Source: Datisca glomerata (lineage: Eukaryota; Streptophyta; Magnoliopsida; Cucurbitales; Datiscaceae). Taken from it: 64,000 bases of DNA. The first letter of the stretch is position 1. The number at the start of each line of letters is the position of its first letter. Under the pieces are notes generated by a model that was not told where the DNA came from, searched no databases, and saw only the letters and a list, made by a program, of their open reading frames with translations. The DNA lies in the NCBI GenBank assembly GCA_003255025.1, contig QANY01002375.1:930001-994000 (forward strand), written 5' to 3'. Positions 11,250 through 22,330 of the stretch are shown in pieces. The translations under genes were made by a program, and so were the position numbers.

Positions 11250-12600
11250 GAAATGGAAACAATGTCATCTCAACCTACCAATTCAGAATCACAGGTTTGG
11301 CTCTCAGACACAAGTTGTAACCCTCATTTAACTCCTGAACTGAGAAATTTATTTTCATCATCTGAGTACAGTGGTGAGGATAGTGTTGATGTTGACAGTG
11401 GTCATTCCTTGCCTATTACTCACTTTAGCTCAAGTATTTTTCTACTGTTTCTCACTCATTTTCTATGCCTAAAAATTTATGTCCCAAATTTATCTTTTAA
11501 TCTTCTCTATGTTTATAAATGTTGCAAAGTTAACAAATGCACTTTCCATTTTTATTCCTCTTATTTTCTAATTTAGGATGAGGCCTCAGGTCAAGTTCTC
11601 TACAAAGGGCCTAGTAAATATGGCTTGTACCCGATTCCTACACAAGTTCCTGTTATACACAACCATAGTCACTCATCACCTCCTACTACTGCTATCTATC
11701 TTAGTGCTAAAATTTCTTATAAAACTTGGCATGCCTGATTAGGACATGCTTCCAATATTGTTGTTAGACATATCTTACATAAGGACAATGTTAAATGTAC
11801 ATCTACTTCTCCATCTGAATCTACTAACTGTGTATGTACTAGCTACTTTTTTAGTAAAATGAGCAAGTTACCATTTTCTGTGTCTACTTCCTTCTCTACT
11901 TCTCCCTTACAACTTATACATAGTGATGTTTGGGATCCTTCCCCTATCTATTCTTTGCAAGGTTACATATATTATGTGTCTTTTATTGATGACATGTCTA
12001 GGTACATATGGCTCTTTCCTATGGTGCATAAGTATGAGGTTTTCAAAAATTTTCAAAAACCTTTTGTTGAAAATATGTTGTCTAAAACCTAAAAACATTA
12101 ACTAATGGAGGAAGAAAGTATTGTAGCTTACCCTTTAAATCATTTCTTCATCATCATGGTATTCTACATAAAAAAAACATGTCCTCAGACACCTGAATAG
12201 AATGGTGTTGCTGAGAGAAAACATATGCATCTTGTTGAGACTGCCCTTTCTCTCCTTTACACTATGTCTCTTCAATTACAATTTTGGTTTCATGCATTTT
12301 ATTGTCTTGTTTACCCAACTAATCGCATGCCTACACCTACTATTGATAATAAATCTCCATATGAAGTGTTGTTTGGTAAATGTCCTGATTATGAGCATCT
12401 TAAAATTTTTGGTTATGCATGCTATCCCAGCCTCAAACCTTATAACTCTAATAAACTCCAACCCAAAATAGTTCAGTGTATATTTTTGGGCTAGGCTATG
12501 GATCATAAGGGTTACCTATGTTATGATCCTAAAAGTTAAAAGCTTTTTACCTCTAGGCATGTAATCTTTAATGAATCTGCCTTTCCTTTTAAAGCTTTGA
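11250..12600 (+). pseudogene. copia A protease and integrase remnants
   Basis: A WLSDTSCNPHLTP stretch near 11297-11335 sits where copia proteases carry the D-S-G catalytic triad; here the motif is altered. Integrase follows from about 11725: a KTWHA..LGHAS pre-integrase piece, LQLIHSDVWDPSP with the first catalytic Asp (about 11925), YYVSFIDDMSRYIWLFP, then NGVAERKHMH with the catalytic Glu (about 12203). PYEVLFGKCPDYEHLKIFGYACYP comes after. Stops near 11738, 12090 and 12198 and several shifts destroy function. Confidence 0.9.
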
Positions 12601-13067
12601 CTAATGTCTCCTCTAGATCTCCTACTTCTAATGTCTCTACGCCTGATAACACTGCTTTTTATTTCTTTTCTTCATATACCTACTGTTTCTTCATGTTCTC
12701 ACAGTACTACACCTGTTTTATCTCATTTACCTGCATCTCATGACAATACTACTTCACATAATGAGTCTAGTCAGTTAGATAATAATGACAATTCTGCATC
12801 CGTTTCACATTCTTCTACTGATTTACCTGACATATCCAATGCTTTGACTATTGATATTCATATTGAACCTTCTCCACCTCTAACCATACCTACACCCTCT
12901 TATGCATTTATTCCTCTGTCTAATACTCTTAAAATGTAAACCAGATCCAAGTCTAGTATCTCTGAAAAGAAAGCTTTCATTGCTTCCCATTACCCTATCT
13001 TGCTGAACCTACTTCTTTCTATGTTGCTTCCAAATTCCTGAGTGGAACGCTGCTATGCAAGATGAAT

Positions 13068-14943
13068 ACATAAAGTGGGGTGTAATAACTATTTATTAGT
13101 ATTTAGTTATTTGTCAAACATTTTGTGTTACTAAATTTAATAAATGAATGAAAGTTTTTCTATTAGTTAAAGTGTGTTTATAATTTACTTAAGTCCTAGA
13201 ACTATTGTCAACATAAGAAGAGTAAAGACTGAGGGGTCTTCAGGACAAACTCTTCTGAAGTAGTTCAAAACGTTATTCACAGTCTTAGGATCGAGGGGCA
13301 ATCGAGTGTGATTATGACTGTTAGGATGAACCAAAAGATGCCGGTCTCGGGTCATGGGAGTGGAGGCTCTAACGGTTGACCTAGACATGTTTTGGAACAT
13401 GTTGAATAGGTCAGTAACAAATTAGTTTGTAGTAAAACCGTTTATCTAACTCTAAATCTAATTGTTACACCTTAAGGATATTTACATAATTACCTTAATC
13501 TTGAGGTGAATACGAAACTTGACATAGTTAGTTACGATCTTTGATACGTCAAATGAGTGAGCTCGAATTACCAAACAATACCTTGGTTGTTGGGATCGTG
13601 ATTCAACTATATTGGAGTTGCGTGATACATAGATATGAAAACTCGTAGTTAGATTACAAAATGCAACAATATCATCTTATGCTTTATTGATGGGTGTGTG
13701 AATAAATTAACCTGGGCAGGTACTCGACAAAATATATCATTAAATAAGACACGGGAAATTGTACGAGGCAATTCACTATTATGTCTTTCTTATTCACAGT
13801 CAATAAAAGAGTTAAAAATATAATAACAAGAGGGGTAAAATGGTAATTTTATATCTCACTCTTGTATTGATATTCACGAAGGGTAACATGTTATAATATT
13901 CTGTGGACCTTGAAATAAAAGTGTTTATTTACACCAACAGGAAATATAGCGCGCATGAATCGAGAGTTGATTCGGCATCGAACCTATGGAGTCGTACAAT
14001 GTCAGGATTAAATAGATCCGAAATTTATGGAGTTAAATCCGCTGAGTATTTGAGTCCTATAACTTTATTCATGTGGGTTTATTCAGTCTCAGAAATAGCT
14101 TATGAGGACAGAAATAGAAGAAACGACATCAGTTGGACCAAAATATATTTTGAGCCAAGATGTATTTCCTGAACTCATATGTGATGGGTGTTGTCACTTA
14201 GTTAGTGAATATAAATTAATTGATGCTCAAAATATTTAATTTATTATTTTTTAATTATAGAATAATTAGTAAATAAGAAAAATTAATTAATTAATTGATG
14301 GAGATCAATTTAAATTTATCAAATTTGATTTGATGAATTTGGACACACTATTAACTTTAATGGGAGATGCAATTTTAGGAAATTATAGATTATGGGGGTG
14401 AATTTCAGAAATTATACATATATGGGGTATATGTGAAAATTCAAAAATATATATATTTAGGTGATGCATTAGGGTTGTCTCTCTAAGTGTGTTGACACAA
14501 CCCTAATCATACAGAACAGAAAAAAAGGTTTTCTCTCCTCCCTCCTACTGTTTTCGCCGAAATCACCGAAGGAAGAGAAAAAATTGATTTTTCTTCCTCA
14601 GTTATTTTGAGAGCCCACACTCAGTTCCTAACGACATTCTTGTGAGATATACTTCTGAATCCTACGAGTGGTTGTTGGTGTGAAGACTAATTCGAGTTTC
14701 ACGAAGAACGAAGAACGCGAGACGAATAATAAGATTCCACCAAATTAGAATTTCTCCGATACAAGAAAGGTATAAAATTATTTCTACCTCTATGGAATAC
14801 GTTTAACTTTGTATGCATAATCAGATGTATGGTTTTAATATTTAATATGATTAAATTGGTTAATGAGATTTTTTTTTGATATTCCATCCACGAACCTTTC
14901 GTGGTTTAATGATTTTTCCTCAAATTTTTGAAACCTGATCTAA
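13068..14943 (+). mobile_element. 1.9-kb solo-LTR-like repeat, copy 2 (plus orientation)
   Basis: It interrupts the copia A pol frame between AMQDEY (ending near 13068) and [14 protein letters not shown] (from about 14947). It aligns with the reverse complement of 1120-3050 from ATAAAGTGGGGTGTAATA through CCACGAACCTTTCGTGG and beyond. About 13-15 nt present at the TGTTGGAATATATCC end of copy 1 appear to be missing here. It contains no gene; the open stretches in it are chance. No exact target duplication could be set, and short losses at the junction are likely. Confidence 0.7.
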
Positions 14944-14946
14944 CTC

Positions 14947-15990
14947 ATGGTTCCTTTACTTGAAAACAAAAACCTTGTAGAATGTAAGTGGTTCTATAGA
15001 CTGAAGTATAACCCCAATGGTACTGTTACTAGATACAAAGCTCGCCTGGTTGCCAAGTGGTTCTATCAAGAGGCTGGTCTTGACTATACTAAAACATTTA
15101 GTCATGTTATGAAGAAACCCACTGTTAGAATAATCCTTTCTATTGCTGCTCAATTTGACTAGCCTCATAGACAATTAGACGTTAAAAATGTATTTTTACA
15201 TGGTGTGTTAAATGAGGAGGTTTACATGGTTCAACCTCCTAGTTTTGTCAATCCAGCATATCCTACTCATGTTTGCAAGTTAGATAAATCTCTATATGGT
15301 CTTAAACATGCTCTGAAAGTCTGGTTTGATAAATTTACATCTCATCTATTTACTCTTGGATTTAGTGCTTCTCAGGCTGGTACTTCGTTGTTTGTCAAGG
15401 CCACATGCAAGTTTCTAACCTATCTTCTCTTATATGTTGATGATATCATATTAACTGGTAATGACAACACTTATATTCATTCTCTTATAAGTTCTCTTAA
15501 AAAATACTTTGATATGTCAGATTTAGGCTCACTTAAGTATTTTTTAGGTCTGGAAATTACGAGAAACTCTACTGGTATATTCGTTAATCAGCATAAACAT
15601 GCCCAGGATATTCTGTTAAAGGATGGTATGATTGATGCGAAGATTTGTAACTCTCCTTATTCTACTAAAACACCTTTATACAGACATGTCGAATCACCTA
15701 TTTATGATATTACTACTTTTAGAAGTCTGATTGGCTCGTTACAATATTTAACCTTCACGAGACCTAATATAAGTGTAGCTGCTAATAGAGTGTGTCAATT
15801 CATGCACTCTCCTACTTCTGTCGATTTTACAGCAACTAAGCATATATTAAGGTATATTGCTGGAACAATTACTCATGGTCTTTTTTTTTCAAAGCAGGAT
15901 CTCTTAGTCTTCAAACCTTCAATGATGTGGATTGGGAAGGGGATCCTTTTGATAGGCGTTCAACTAGTGGCTTAATTATCTATCTTGGCT
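14947..15990 (+). pseudogene. copia A reverse transcriptase
   Basis: Conserved copia RT segments appear in order: [31 protein letters not shown], a DVKNVFLHGVLNEEVYM block near 15178-15230 holding the first catalytic Asp, KSLYGLKHALKVWF, the LLLYVDDIILTG catalytic box at about 15426-15460, and the FFKQ-type connector. A stop at 15160 and a shift near 15170 separate the first piece. The YVDD box is intact. The frame then runs to a stop at 15973. Confidence 0.92.
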
Positions 15991-16384
15991 CGAATTTTAT
16001 CTCTTGATGTGCAAAAAAATAACCAATTGTGGCAAGATCCTCCACTGAAGCTGAGTACAAGACATTATTCAACTCAGCTGGTCTTGGATAAGGCAGGTTC
16101 TATGTGACTTGCATCTCTACCTTAAACAACCTCCCTTGCTTTGGTGTGACAACACATCAGCTATAGCTCTTGCCTCAAACGCAATATTTTGTGCTCGAAA
16201 AAAGTATTTGGAGATCGATTATCACTTCATCAAAGAATATGTTGTCAAGAAAGATCTTGTTGTCAAGCACATCGACTCTCATGATCAGCTCACAGATTTA
16301 TTTACCAAGCCCCCCTCTACTCCTAAGTTTACTTTCTTAAGGGACAAGCTCATGCCTAGTCAATCGAGAATGAGCTTGAGGGGG
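15990..16384 (+). pseudogene. copia A RNase H and C-terminus
   Basis: After a frameshift the RNase H signature continues: a STEAEYK-like piece near 16035, LLWCDNTSAIALASN (about 16137), then KKYLEIDYHFIKEYV, VKHIDSHDQLTDLFTKP and the final KLMP segment, as in plant copia polyproteins. A polypurine tract, GAGGGGGGAT, lies at about 16377-16386, directly before the 3' LTR. Confidence 0.9.
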
Positions 16385-16386
16385 GA

Positions 16387-16652
16387 TGTAAAATAATATT
16401 ATTGGCTGAGGTTCTATCTTTTTATTGGTTGTTGTTTAAGTTGTTTAGTTAGGCTATCTTTCTAGTTAGTTTATTTATAGTTCACGTGTGCATGGATTAG
16501 TTTCCTAAATGAGAAAAGTACTATTTAGTTTATCTTTTTCTCTCTTCTTCTTCTTATACATTCTTTCTCTTTCTTGCTGCTTTCTTCTTCTTATCTTCTT
16601 TGCAATCTCTCTCAATTGTAGCTACTTCTTTCTCTTTCTGTAAAACTCTTCA
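16387..16652 (+). repeat. 3' LTR of copia element A
   Basis: Begins TGTAAAATAATATT after the polypurine tract and ends ACTCTTCA, followed by the GTTAA target duplicate. It matches the 5' LTR at 9842-10108 with scattered substitutions, indicating an insertion of some age. Confidence 0.95.
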
Positions 16653-16657
16653 GTTAA

Positions 16658-17104
16658 TGAATGAGATAAAAGTTTTTGATAATTAAATCTTTTTGCATTT
16701 ACGCAGTGAGATCTTAGATGTCGCATAAAAATATTTTTTTAACTTCTACATTTAGCATAATTTATGTCTTCCCCTATAGATTGAATGGTTAAGATTCAAT
16801 CAATTGTGCAACTATCGAGATTATCAACCATCTTACGGACAATCCGTATCCAGATTAATGATCATTTCTGGTTTCGACCAAAGTGTTTTTCTTAAACACG
16901 TGCATATATTTAGATCATGTTGTCTTTTCAACTTTCATTTTTCTAAAAATAAGGTTTCCTTTCATACTTGCTACTTATTTAACTAAAAAAATGAAAAGAG
17001 AAATCAAAAGTAAAATAAAAAAACAAAAAAAATCTTGATAAGCATTTTATTTTCTAATTATGGATTTTATATTTTAATCTTAGCACATCATTTTAAATAG
17101 AACA
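16658..17104. other. AT-rich spacer
   Basis: No gene, repeat family or RNA recognised between copia A and the next gypsy LTR. Confidence 0.6.
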
Positions 17105-17832
17105 GAGTAAGTGGTGTGGACCTAGTCACGATATGTGGACCATGTCAAGTCAGATGGACAAGATCATGATAGGTAGAGCAGAACAAGTCAAGTAGACCAT
17201 ACCAAGTGAGTTGGACCAGTAGGTTGGGTTGGGCAAACCATGATAGGTCTGGTCATGATTGAGATGCCAGAGAATATTCCATGTGGCGGGAGGTGAATAA
17301 ACAACCACAAAGCATGTCCCCAATCATCAAATTCCATGTCAGCACCGCCTACATCAAGTCGGCATTATCATTATCACCCAAAGATATCACATGTGGCCTC
17401 TGGTTAATGGACCACTTCATCTTTTTGGCCCAATGGCCGCCTGCCATGTCAGAAGTATCTTCTTTATGTCCCAATCATCCCTGCCATGTCAGAACCATCT
17501 CTTTTATGTCAGTTCTAGTCAAGTCTCATTCGATGCCTTATCTCCTCAAACCACTCAGAAGACGAGGGAAATTTCTCAAGGATTCTTACACAAGCTTTGG
17601 AAAGGTTTGCCTCATCCATAAATACCCCTCTAACTCTTTGGAGAGGTAAGTCCAGCTTGTCCTTAGCTCTACTATGTTAAATTTCACACAAATACGTACT
17701 TAGGCATTGTAAGTTTTTTGGCAAAGTTCCCACCTCGCTGGTGTGAACTTGTCTTTAAGTTCTTTGTTTTCCTTTATGTGCGGGGGATCTAGTTGCTCAA
17801 GGTGAAGCACGTCAGTGCTATTTTTAGCATCA
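17105..17832 (+). repeat. 5' LTR of the non-autonomous gypsy element
   Basis: Starts with degenerate GTGGACCAGGTCAAGTCAGATGG-like units in diverged tandem copies, then a unique part with CATGTGGCGGGAGGTGAAT, repeated CCATGTCAGAA.CATC.TCTTTATGTCCC units, a TATA-like CCATAAATACCCC at 17617-17630, and the GCATCA end. It matches about 28030-28923. The 3' copy has several more GTGGACCAGGTCAAGTC-type units, so the LTRs differ in length. Confidence 0.8.
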
Positions 17833-17837
17833 AGAGT

Positions 17838-17853
17838 TGGTGTCGTCTGTGGA
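17838..17853 (+). other. Gypsy-type primer binding site
   Basis: TGGTGTCGTCTGTGGA lies 5 nt after the LTR end. It differs by one base in the core from TGGCGCCGTCTGTGG, a common primer site in plant Tat-type gypsy elements, and has none of the copia TGGTATCAGAGC pattern. This assigns the element to gypsy despite the missing coding region. Confidence 0.75.
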
Positions 17854-18239
17854 TGACAAGCAGGTCTTCCCAAATTATTTTCTACTTGGTTTGGTGGTAT
17901 GTGGTTTCTAAATCTTCATCAGTAGACTTTTTGTTTTAAAAGTAAATCTAAGATTAAAGTTCCATAGATGAAACTCATAATAAAGAGGGCACATTTGGAT
18001 CATCCCTTTAAAGAAGGAATTTTTGTTTGGAGAGGTTAATGTCGAACTGTGAATGTAGAGAACTCAGACAAATACTCGCAAAAAAATTTAAAAAATAACT
18101 CTAAAGTGAGAAAAGATAATCCTAGAAAGGGAAGAAGATGTGCAAACCGACATTTGAGTTCCAATGATCTTATTTTAAGTAACTCTTGAAGACCCATAAA
18201 TCCTTGATCTAAGCCCCGAAACTTGATAGAAGGTCGTCA
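17854..18239. other. Non-coding leader of the gypsy element
   Basis: Between the primer site and the first minisatellite array I see no gene and no repeats. Confidence 0.5.
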
Positions 18240-19000
18240 TAAAAGATTTAACTTATGCCTCTAAGTTATGTTAAGCTCAAGCTCATGATCAATGTCCTAA
18301 ATTCGAGCTCGAGTTAAAAAGGCTTTGCACCAGTTCGAGATCAAGCTCAAATTCTAGCTCTTAATGCAGGTTGAGTTCAAACTCATGATCCACGTCTTAA
18401 AGCTCAAGCTCGAGAATGAGTATTCGAGCTCAAGTTAAAGAGGTTTAGCTCTAATTCGAGCCCAAACTCAAATTAGCTCTTGATGTAGGTTGAGCTCATG
18501 ATCAATGAATCAAAGCACAAGCATAAGAACATGTCTTCGAGGATCAAGTTAAAGTGGTGTAGTTCTAGTTCTAGATCAAGCTCAATTCTAGCTCTTGATA
18601 CAGGTTGAACTCAAGCTCATGATCGAAGTCTTAAAGCTTAAGCTCATAATAGGTTGAGCTTAAGCTCATGATCGAGGTCTTAAAACATCAGCTTGAGAAA
18701 AAGTATTCAAGCTCAAGTTATAGAGGTTTAGCTCTTGTTCAAGCTCAAGCTCGAATTCTCTTTTAATACAGGTTGAGCTTAAGCTCATGATCGAGGTCTT
18801 AAAGCTCAATCTTGAGAACATGTATTCGAGTTCAAATTAAAGAGGTTTTTCTCTACTTTGAGCTCAAGCTTAAATTTCTAGCTCTTGTTACAGGTTAAGC
18901 TCAAGCTCAGGATTGAGGCCATAAAGCTCAACCTCAAGAACAAGTATTGAGCTCAAGTGGAAAAGGTTTAGCTCCAGTTCGTGCTCGATCTCAAGTCCAA
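18240..19000. repeat. Minisatellite array A, about 115-125 bp unit
   Basis: About seven diverged copies of a unit that opens GTTGAGCTCAAGCTCATGATC, continues with TCTTAAAGCTCAAGCTCGAG, then AAGTTAAAGAGGTTTAGCTC, and closes with TAGCTCTTGATACAG. Within each unit a GAGCTCAAGCTC sub-motif is itself repeated, giving an internal GAGCTC palindrome. One copy is shortened (about 18602-18653). The array has no long open frame. Confidence 0.9.
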
Positions 19001-19804
19001 GGTTAAATAAGAAAAATTGTGCCCTATGTACTTGCTAGGAACTTAAGTGAATGAAGACTTAGACCTGAGTGCTCATGCTAGGTAGGTTAAATAAAGGAAA
19101 TCCTACTCTATGCACTCGGTCTAGTCAAGTAAGTGAAGCAAGATATGGGCCTAAATGCTCGTGCTAGGTTGGTCAAAGAAAGGAAAATTCTTCTCTATGC
19201 ACTCATGCTAGGTACATAAGTGAAGCAAGATTTTGACCAAAATGCTCATGTTAGATAGCTTAAATAAAGGAAAATCTTGCTATAAGCACTCATGCTAGGA
19301 AGCTAAGTAAGAAAGACCCATACCTAAGAACACTGCTAGGTAGGTTAAATAAAGGAAAATCCTACTCTATGCACTCGTGTTAGGCTGGTAGGTGAAAGAA
19401 TATGAAGACCTAGGCGCTCGTTATAGGTAGGTAAAATAAAGGAAAATTATAGCCTATGCAATTATGCTAGGCAGATAATTGAAGCAAAACTTAGACCTAA
19501 GCACTTGTGCAGGTAGGTTAAATAAAGGAAAATCCTGCTCTATGCACTCGTGCTAGGCAGGTAAATGAGAAATACATAGACCTAAGCACTCATGTTGGGA
19601 AGGTTAATATAGGAAAATCCTACTCTAGCACTCATGCTAGGTAGGTAAGTGAAATAAGACCTAGACTTGAGAGATCATGCTAGATAGTTTTAAAAAGTAA
19701 AGTCCTAGTCTATGCACTCGTGCTAGGCAGGTAAGTGAAGAAAGACCTAAGTGTTCATGCTAGGTAGGTTAAATAAAGAAAATCCTGACCTACGTCCTCG
19801 CATT
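19001..19804. repeat. Minisatellite array B, about 85-95 bp unit
   Basis: About nine copies of a unit with AGGTTAAATAAAGGAAAATC, then CTACTCTATGCACTCGTGCT and AGGCAGGTAAGTGAAG, then AGACCTAGACCTAAGCGCTC. It is unrelated in sequence to array A and follows it directly. Copies vary by small indels. Confidence 0.9.
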
Positions 19805-20296
19805 CCTTTTAGAAAAGGTCTTGGTACAAGGGTCCTAGCTAGAGCAGAGACGTCTGGCTAGCTGCCAAAGAAAAAAAAGATGTTTGACACTGCAATCTCG
19901 CTTGTGAGACAAGAAAATAACTCTAGCCATAGCAGAAATGTCTAGATGTCAAAATAAGATGTCTGACAGAGCATTCTCACTCGCTAGATAAGAAAATGGA
20001 CTATTGTTAGAGCAAAAATATATGGCACAACATTCTTTCTTGCCAAAGAGAAAAGAGACTTTAGTTAGAGTAGAAATGTTTGGCTAGATGTCGAAGGAAA
20101 AAGATTTCTGGGACAACATTGTCGCTTTCCAGACGAGAAAAAAAAACTCTAGTTAGGGCATAAATGTGTGGCTTGATGCCAAAGGAAGAAGATTTCATGC
20201 AAAGAGTTCTTGCTCGCAAGACGTGAAAAGAGACTCTAGTAAGATCGAAAGTGCTTGCCTAGATGTCAAAGGAAAAAGATGTCTGGCACAACAGTT
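19805..20296. repeat. Minisatellite array C, about 90 bp unit
   Basis: About five copies of a unit with CTCTAGTTAGAGCAGAAATG, TCTGGCTAGATGTCAAAGG, AAAAAGATGTCTGGCACAAC and TTTGCTCGCTAGACAAGAAA. It is a third unrelated unit, placed next to array B, and is interrupted on the right by copia LTR sequence at 20297. Confidence 0.85.
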
Positions 20297-20794
20297 TTGC
20301 TGGAATAAGCGGCTACGCGCGGCGGAAAGCGTGTTGGTGTTTTAAAAATAATAATTATAAAATGATAAAGCATCGCATCATCACAGATCTTAAAGATGAA
20401 AACTTTTTAATTGAAAAATAGTTTTTCGGATAAGATCCATTATATATTTATATATTAAATCAAAGACATACTAGTTATAAAATATACCTCTTGTAGTCTA
20501 ATCAAGCATCTTTGCAATACAACGATCGTGATGTCCCACAAACGATAGACTTTGAGATCGATACCACGATCTTCCAAGTCAATCCTCAAACACACTAGGA
20601 CGTGTGTAGATACGTAGAATATACCAATAACATTTTATAGTATCTAGATGAACTCAGCAAATGAGATCTAGAGATTTTCGAGAAGCATTAATTTGTGAGA
20701 CAAACTCTAATTGAAAAATAATTAAAACTTCTTCACAAATCTTTTTTATTAACTTTTAATCTCAAAGAGTTTTACCCTTGATTTTAAAATGTAT
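20297..20794 (-). repeat. Diverged copia LTR fragment
   Basis: Begins with GGCTACGCGCGGCGGAAAGC and resembles the first 500 or so bp of the adjacent LTR at 20795, sharing the TTGAAAAATAGTTTTCGGATAAGATCCATT-like and ATACCTCTTGTAGTCTAA segments. Identity is clearly lower than between the two LTRs at 20795 and 26048, so it is a relative from another subfamily. It ends abruptly where the next LTR begins, consistent with one copia having inserted into another. Confidence 0.65.
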
Positions 20795-21862
20795 TATTGT
20801 TGGTCATCGCGGTGCGAGCGCAGCGAAAGCATGTGGCGTGAGGCCATTTTAAAAATTAAATTCTTTTAATAAAAATCAAATCTTTTAATATAATAAAATC
20901 GCGCAACGCTACGATAACCAAAATTTTTTTTATTGAAAATTATTTTCAATTAGTCAGGATCCATTCTATATTTATATATTATATTTACAACATAAAAGGT
21001 TAGAAACTGTATACCTTTTGTAGTCTAAATCAAGCGTCCTCGTGAAACCTATCGATTCTCCGTTCCCATAAAATCATTCCAACGATCTGCAGACTCCGAG
21101 ATCTACACTAAGATCTTCTGAGTCAAGCCTCAACACACCAGGACTTGTGTTGGACACGTAGAATATAATGAATATACTTTTTTGTCTCTAGATGTACTCA
21201 ACACATGTGATCTAGAAATTTTACTAAGAAGGATTTTGTGAGACGATTCTCTAAAATATCATGATGATTATTCTTTTAGAGATTTCAATGAACTTTTAAT
21301 CATAGAAAAATCACTCATTGATAAATTGTGTTATTCTCTCAACTCTTTATTGAGGAACTGATTCTCTCATTCAATTAATTGATTGATTCTTGATTGATTC
21401 ATACATCTCATGCCATCTGAATAATATATGTATATTTTTTTTATAATGGCATATCAAATATTTTAGAATAATAGAAATAATATTTAATTATAAAATATCA
21501 ATAGCAGTGGGACACATTACTATTGTGCACAACTGCAGTGTCACATGGCATTGCAGTGTGCCGTGAGGCAGCACAATGCCTCACGACACTATGCCTCACG
21601 GAACCACTTTAGTGCCATGTGGCACTACAGTGTTGGACACCAAGTACTGTAGTGCCACGTGGTTGGAACACGTGACAATTACTGCGTATTAAATATTTAT
21701 TTTAATCAGATTAAATATCTAGATATTTGTTCATCAAAATTAACATATCTGATTATTCTTATCAACTAAATTATCTGTTATTTCACAAATAACAGATCTA
21801 GATGATTCAAATTATTACCTAAAAATAATTAAATTGTCTAATTTCATAAATTAGATATTTTG
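20795..21862 (-). repeat. 3' LTR of the long-LTR copia, truncated
   Basis: Aligns with 26048-27130. Similarity stops at 21862, where the sequence passes straight into RT codons. A deletion has therefore joined the LTR to the pol gene. A dense set of palindromes lies at 21550-21665, described in Part 2. Confidence 0.8.
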
Positions 21863-22330
21863 GTTGTATCATATAGATGTTTTCTTCAAGACACCATTAA
21901 GAAAAGCTATCTTGACATTCATTTTTCATATACCATAGCCAAAACTAGCTGCTATGGATAAAATGATGCAAATGAATTTTAGCATGCCATAGGGGAGAAT
22001 GTCTCTTCATAATCGATTCTCTCCCTTTGTGTATAGCCCTTGGCTACTAACCATGACTTGAAAGTCTCTACATTCCCATCTGTACCTCTTTTCTTCTTGA
22101 AGATCCATTTACATCCAATGGTCCTGACATCTTTAGGTGGATCTATAAGTTCTAAAAAATTGGAATATATACATTTTATTTCTTGGTTCATGCCTTTTTG
22201 CCACTTTCCAGGATCATCCATTTCTTGTTTATATGATAATGTATCATCCTTATCAGTGTCAAATACCAGGACATATGCTTCTAGTTCATAGTGAGCTGGC
22301 TGTCTCACAACATTCCCACTACGACGCTAC
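21863..22330 (-). pseudogene. Long-LTR copia reverse transcriptase, N-terminal piece
   Basis: On the minus strand the frame from 22308 reads [28 protein letters not shown] and then [21 protein letters not shown], the conserved start of plant copia RT. After a stop at 21979 a further piece near 21865-21930 gives KMNVKIAFLNGVLKK, a changed form of QMDVKTAFLNG in which the catalytic Asp is replaced by Asn. The YVDD half of the domain is missing because of the deletion at 21863. Confidence 0.85.

Larger units (their letters stand above)
9837..16657 (+). mobile_element. Complete but inactive Ty1/copia retrotransposon A with TSD GTTAA
   Basis: Two near-identical LTRs (9842-10108 and 16387-16652) bound gag, protease, integrase, RT and RNase H remnants in copia order. 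The 5-bp duplication GTTAA lies just outside both ends (9837-9841 and 16653-16657). A perfect TGGTATCAGAGC primer site follows the 5' LTR, and a G-run polypurine tract precedes the 3' LTR. A 1.9-kb repeat sits in the pol region (about 13068-14943). Without it the element is about 4.9 kb, normal for short-LTR copia lineages such as Ale. Many stops make it inactive. Confidence 0.95.

Noticed and set aside
17281..17649. 122-codon frame in the gypsy LTR
   Set aside because: The other LTR copy does not keep the same frame (it has indels), so there is no sign of coding selection.
18240..20296. CRISPR-like repeats
   Set aside because: Units are directly adjacent, 85-125 bp long and diverged, with no repeat-spacer alternation; they are minisatellites in a plant retroelement.
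21979..22308. A stand-alone host gene with RT-like motif
   Set aside because: It lies in order with copia integrase, protease and gag on the same strand between two LTRs; it is part of the copia element.
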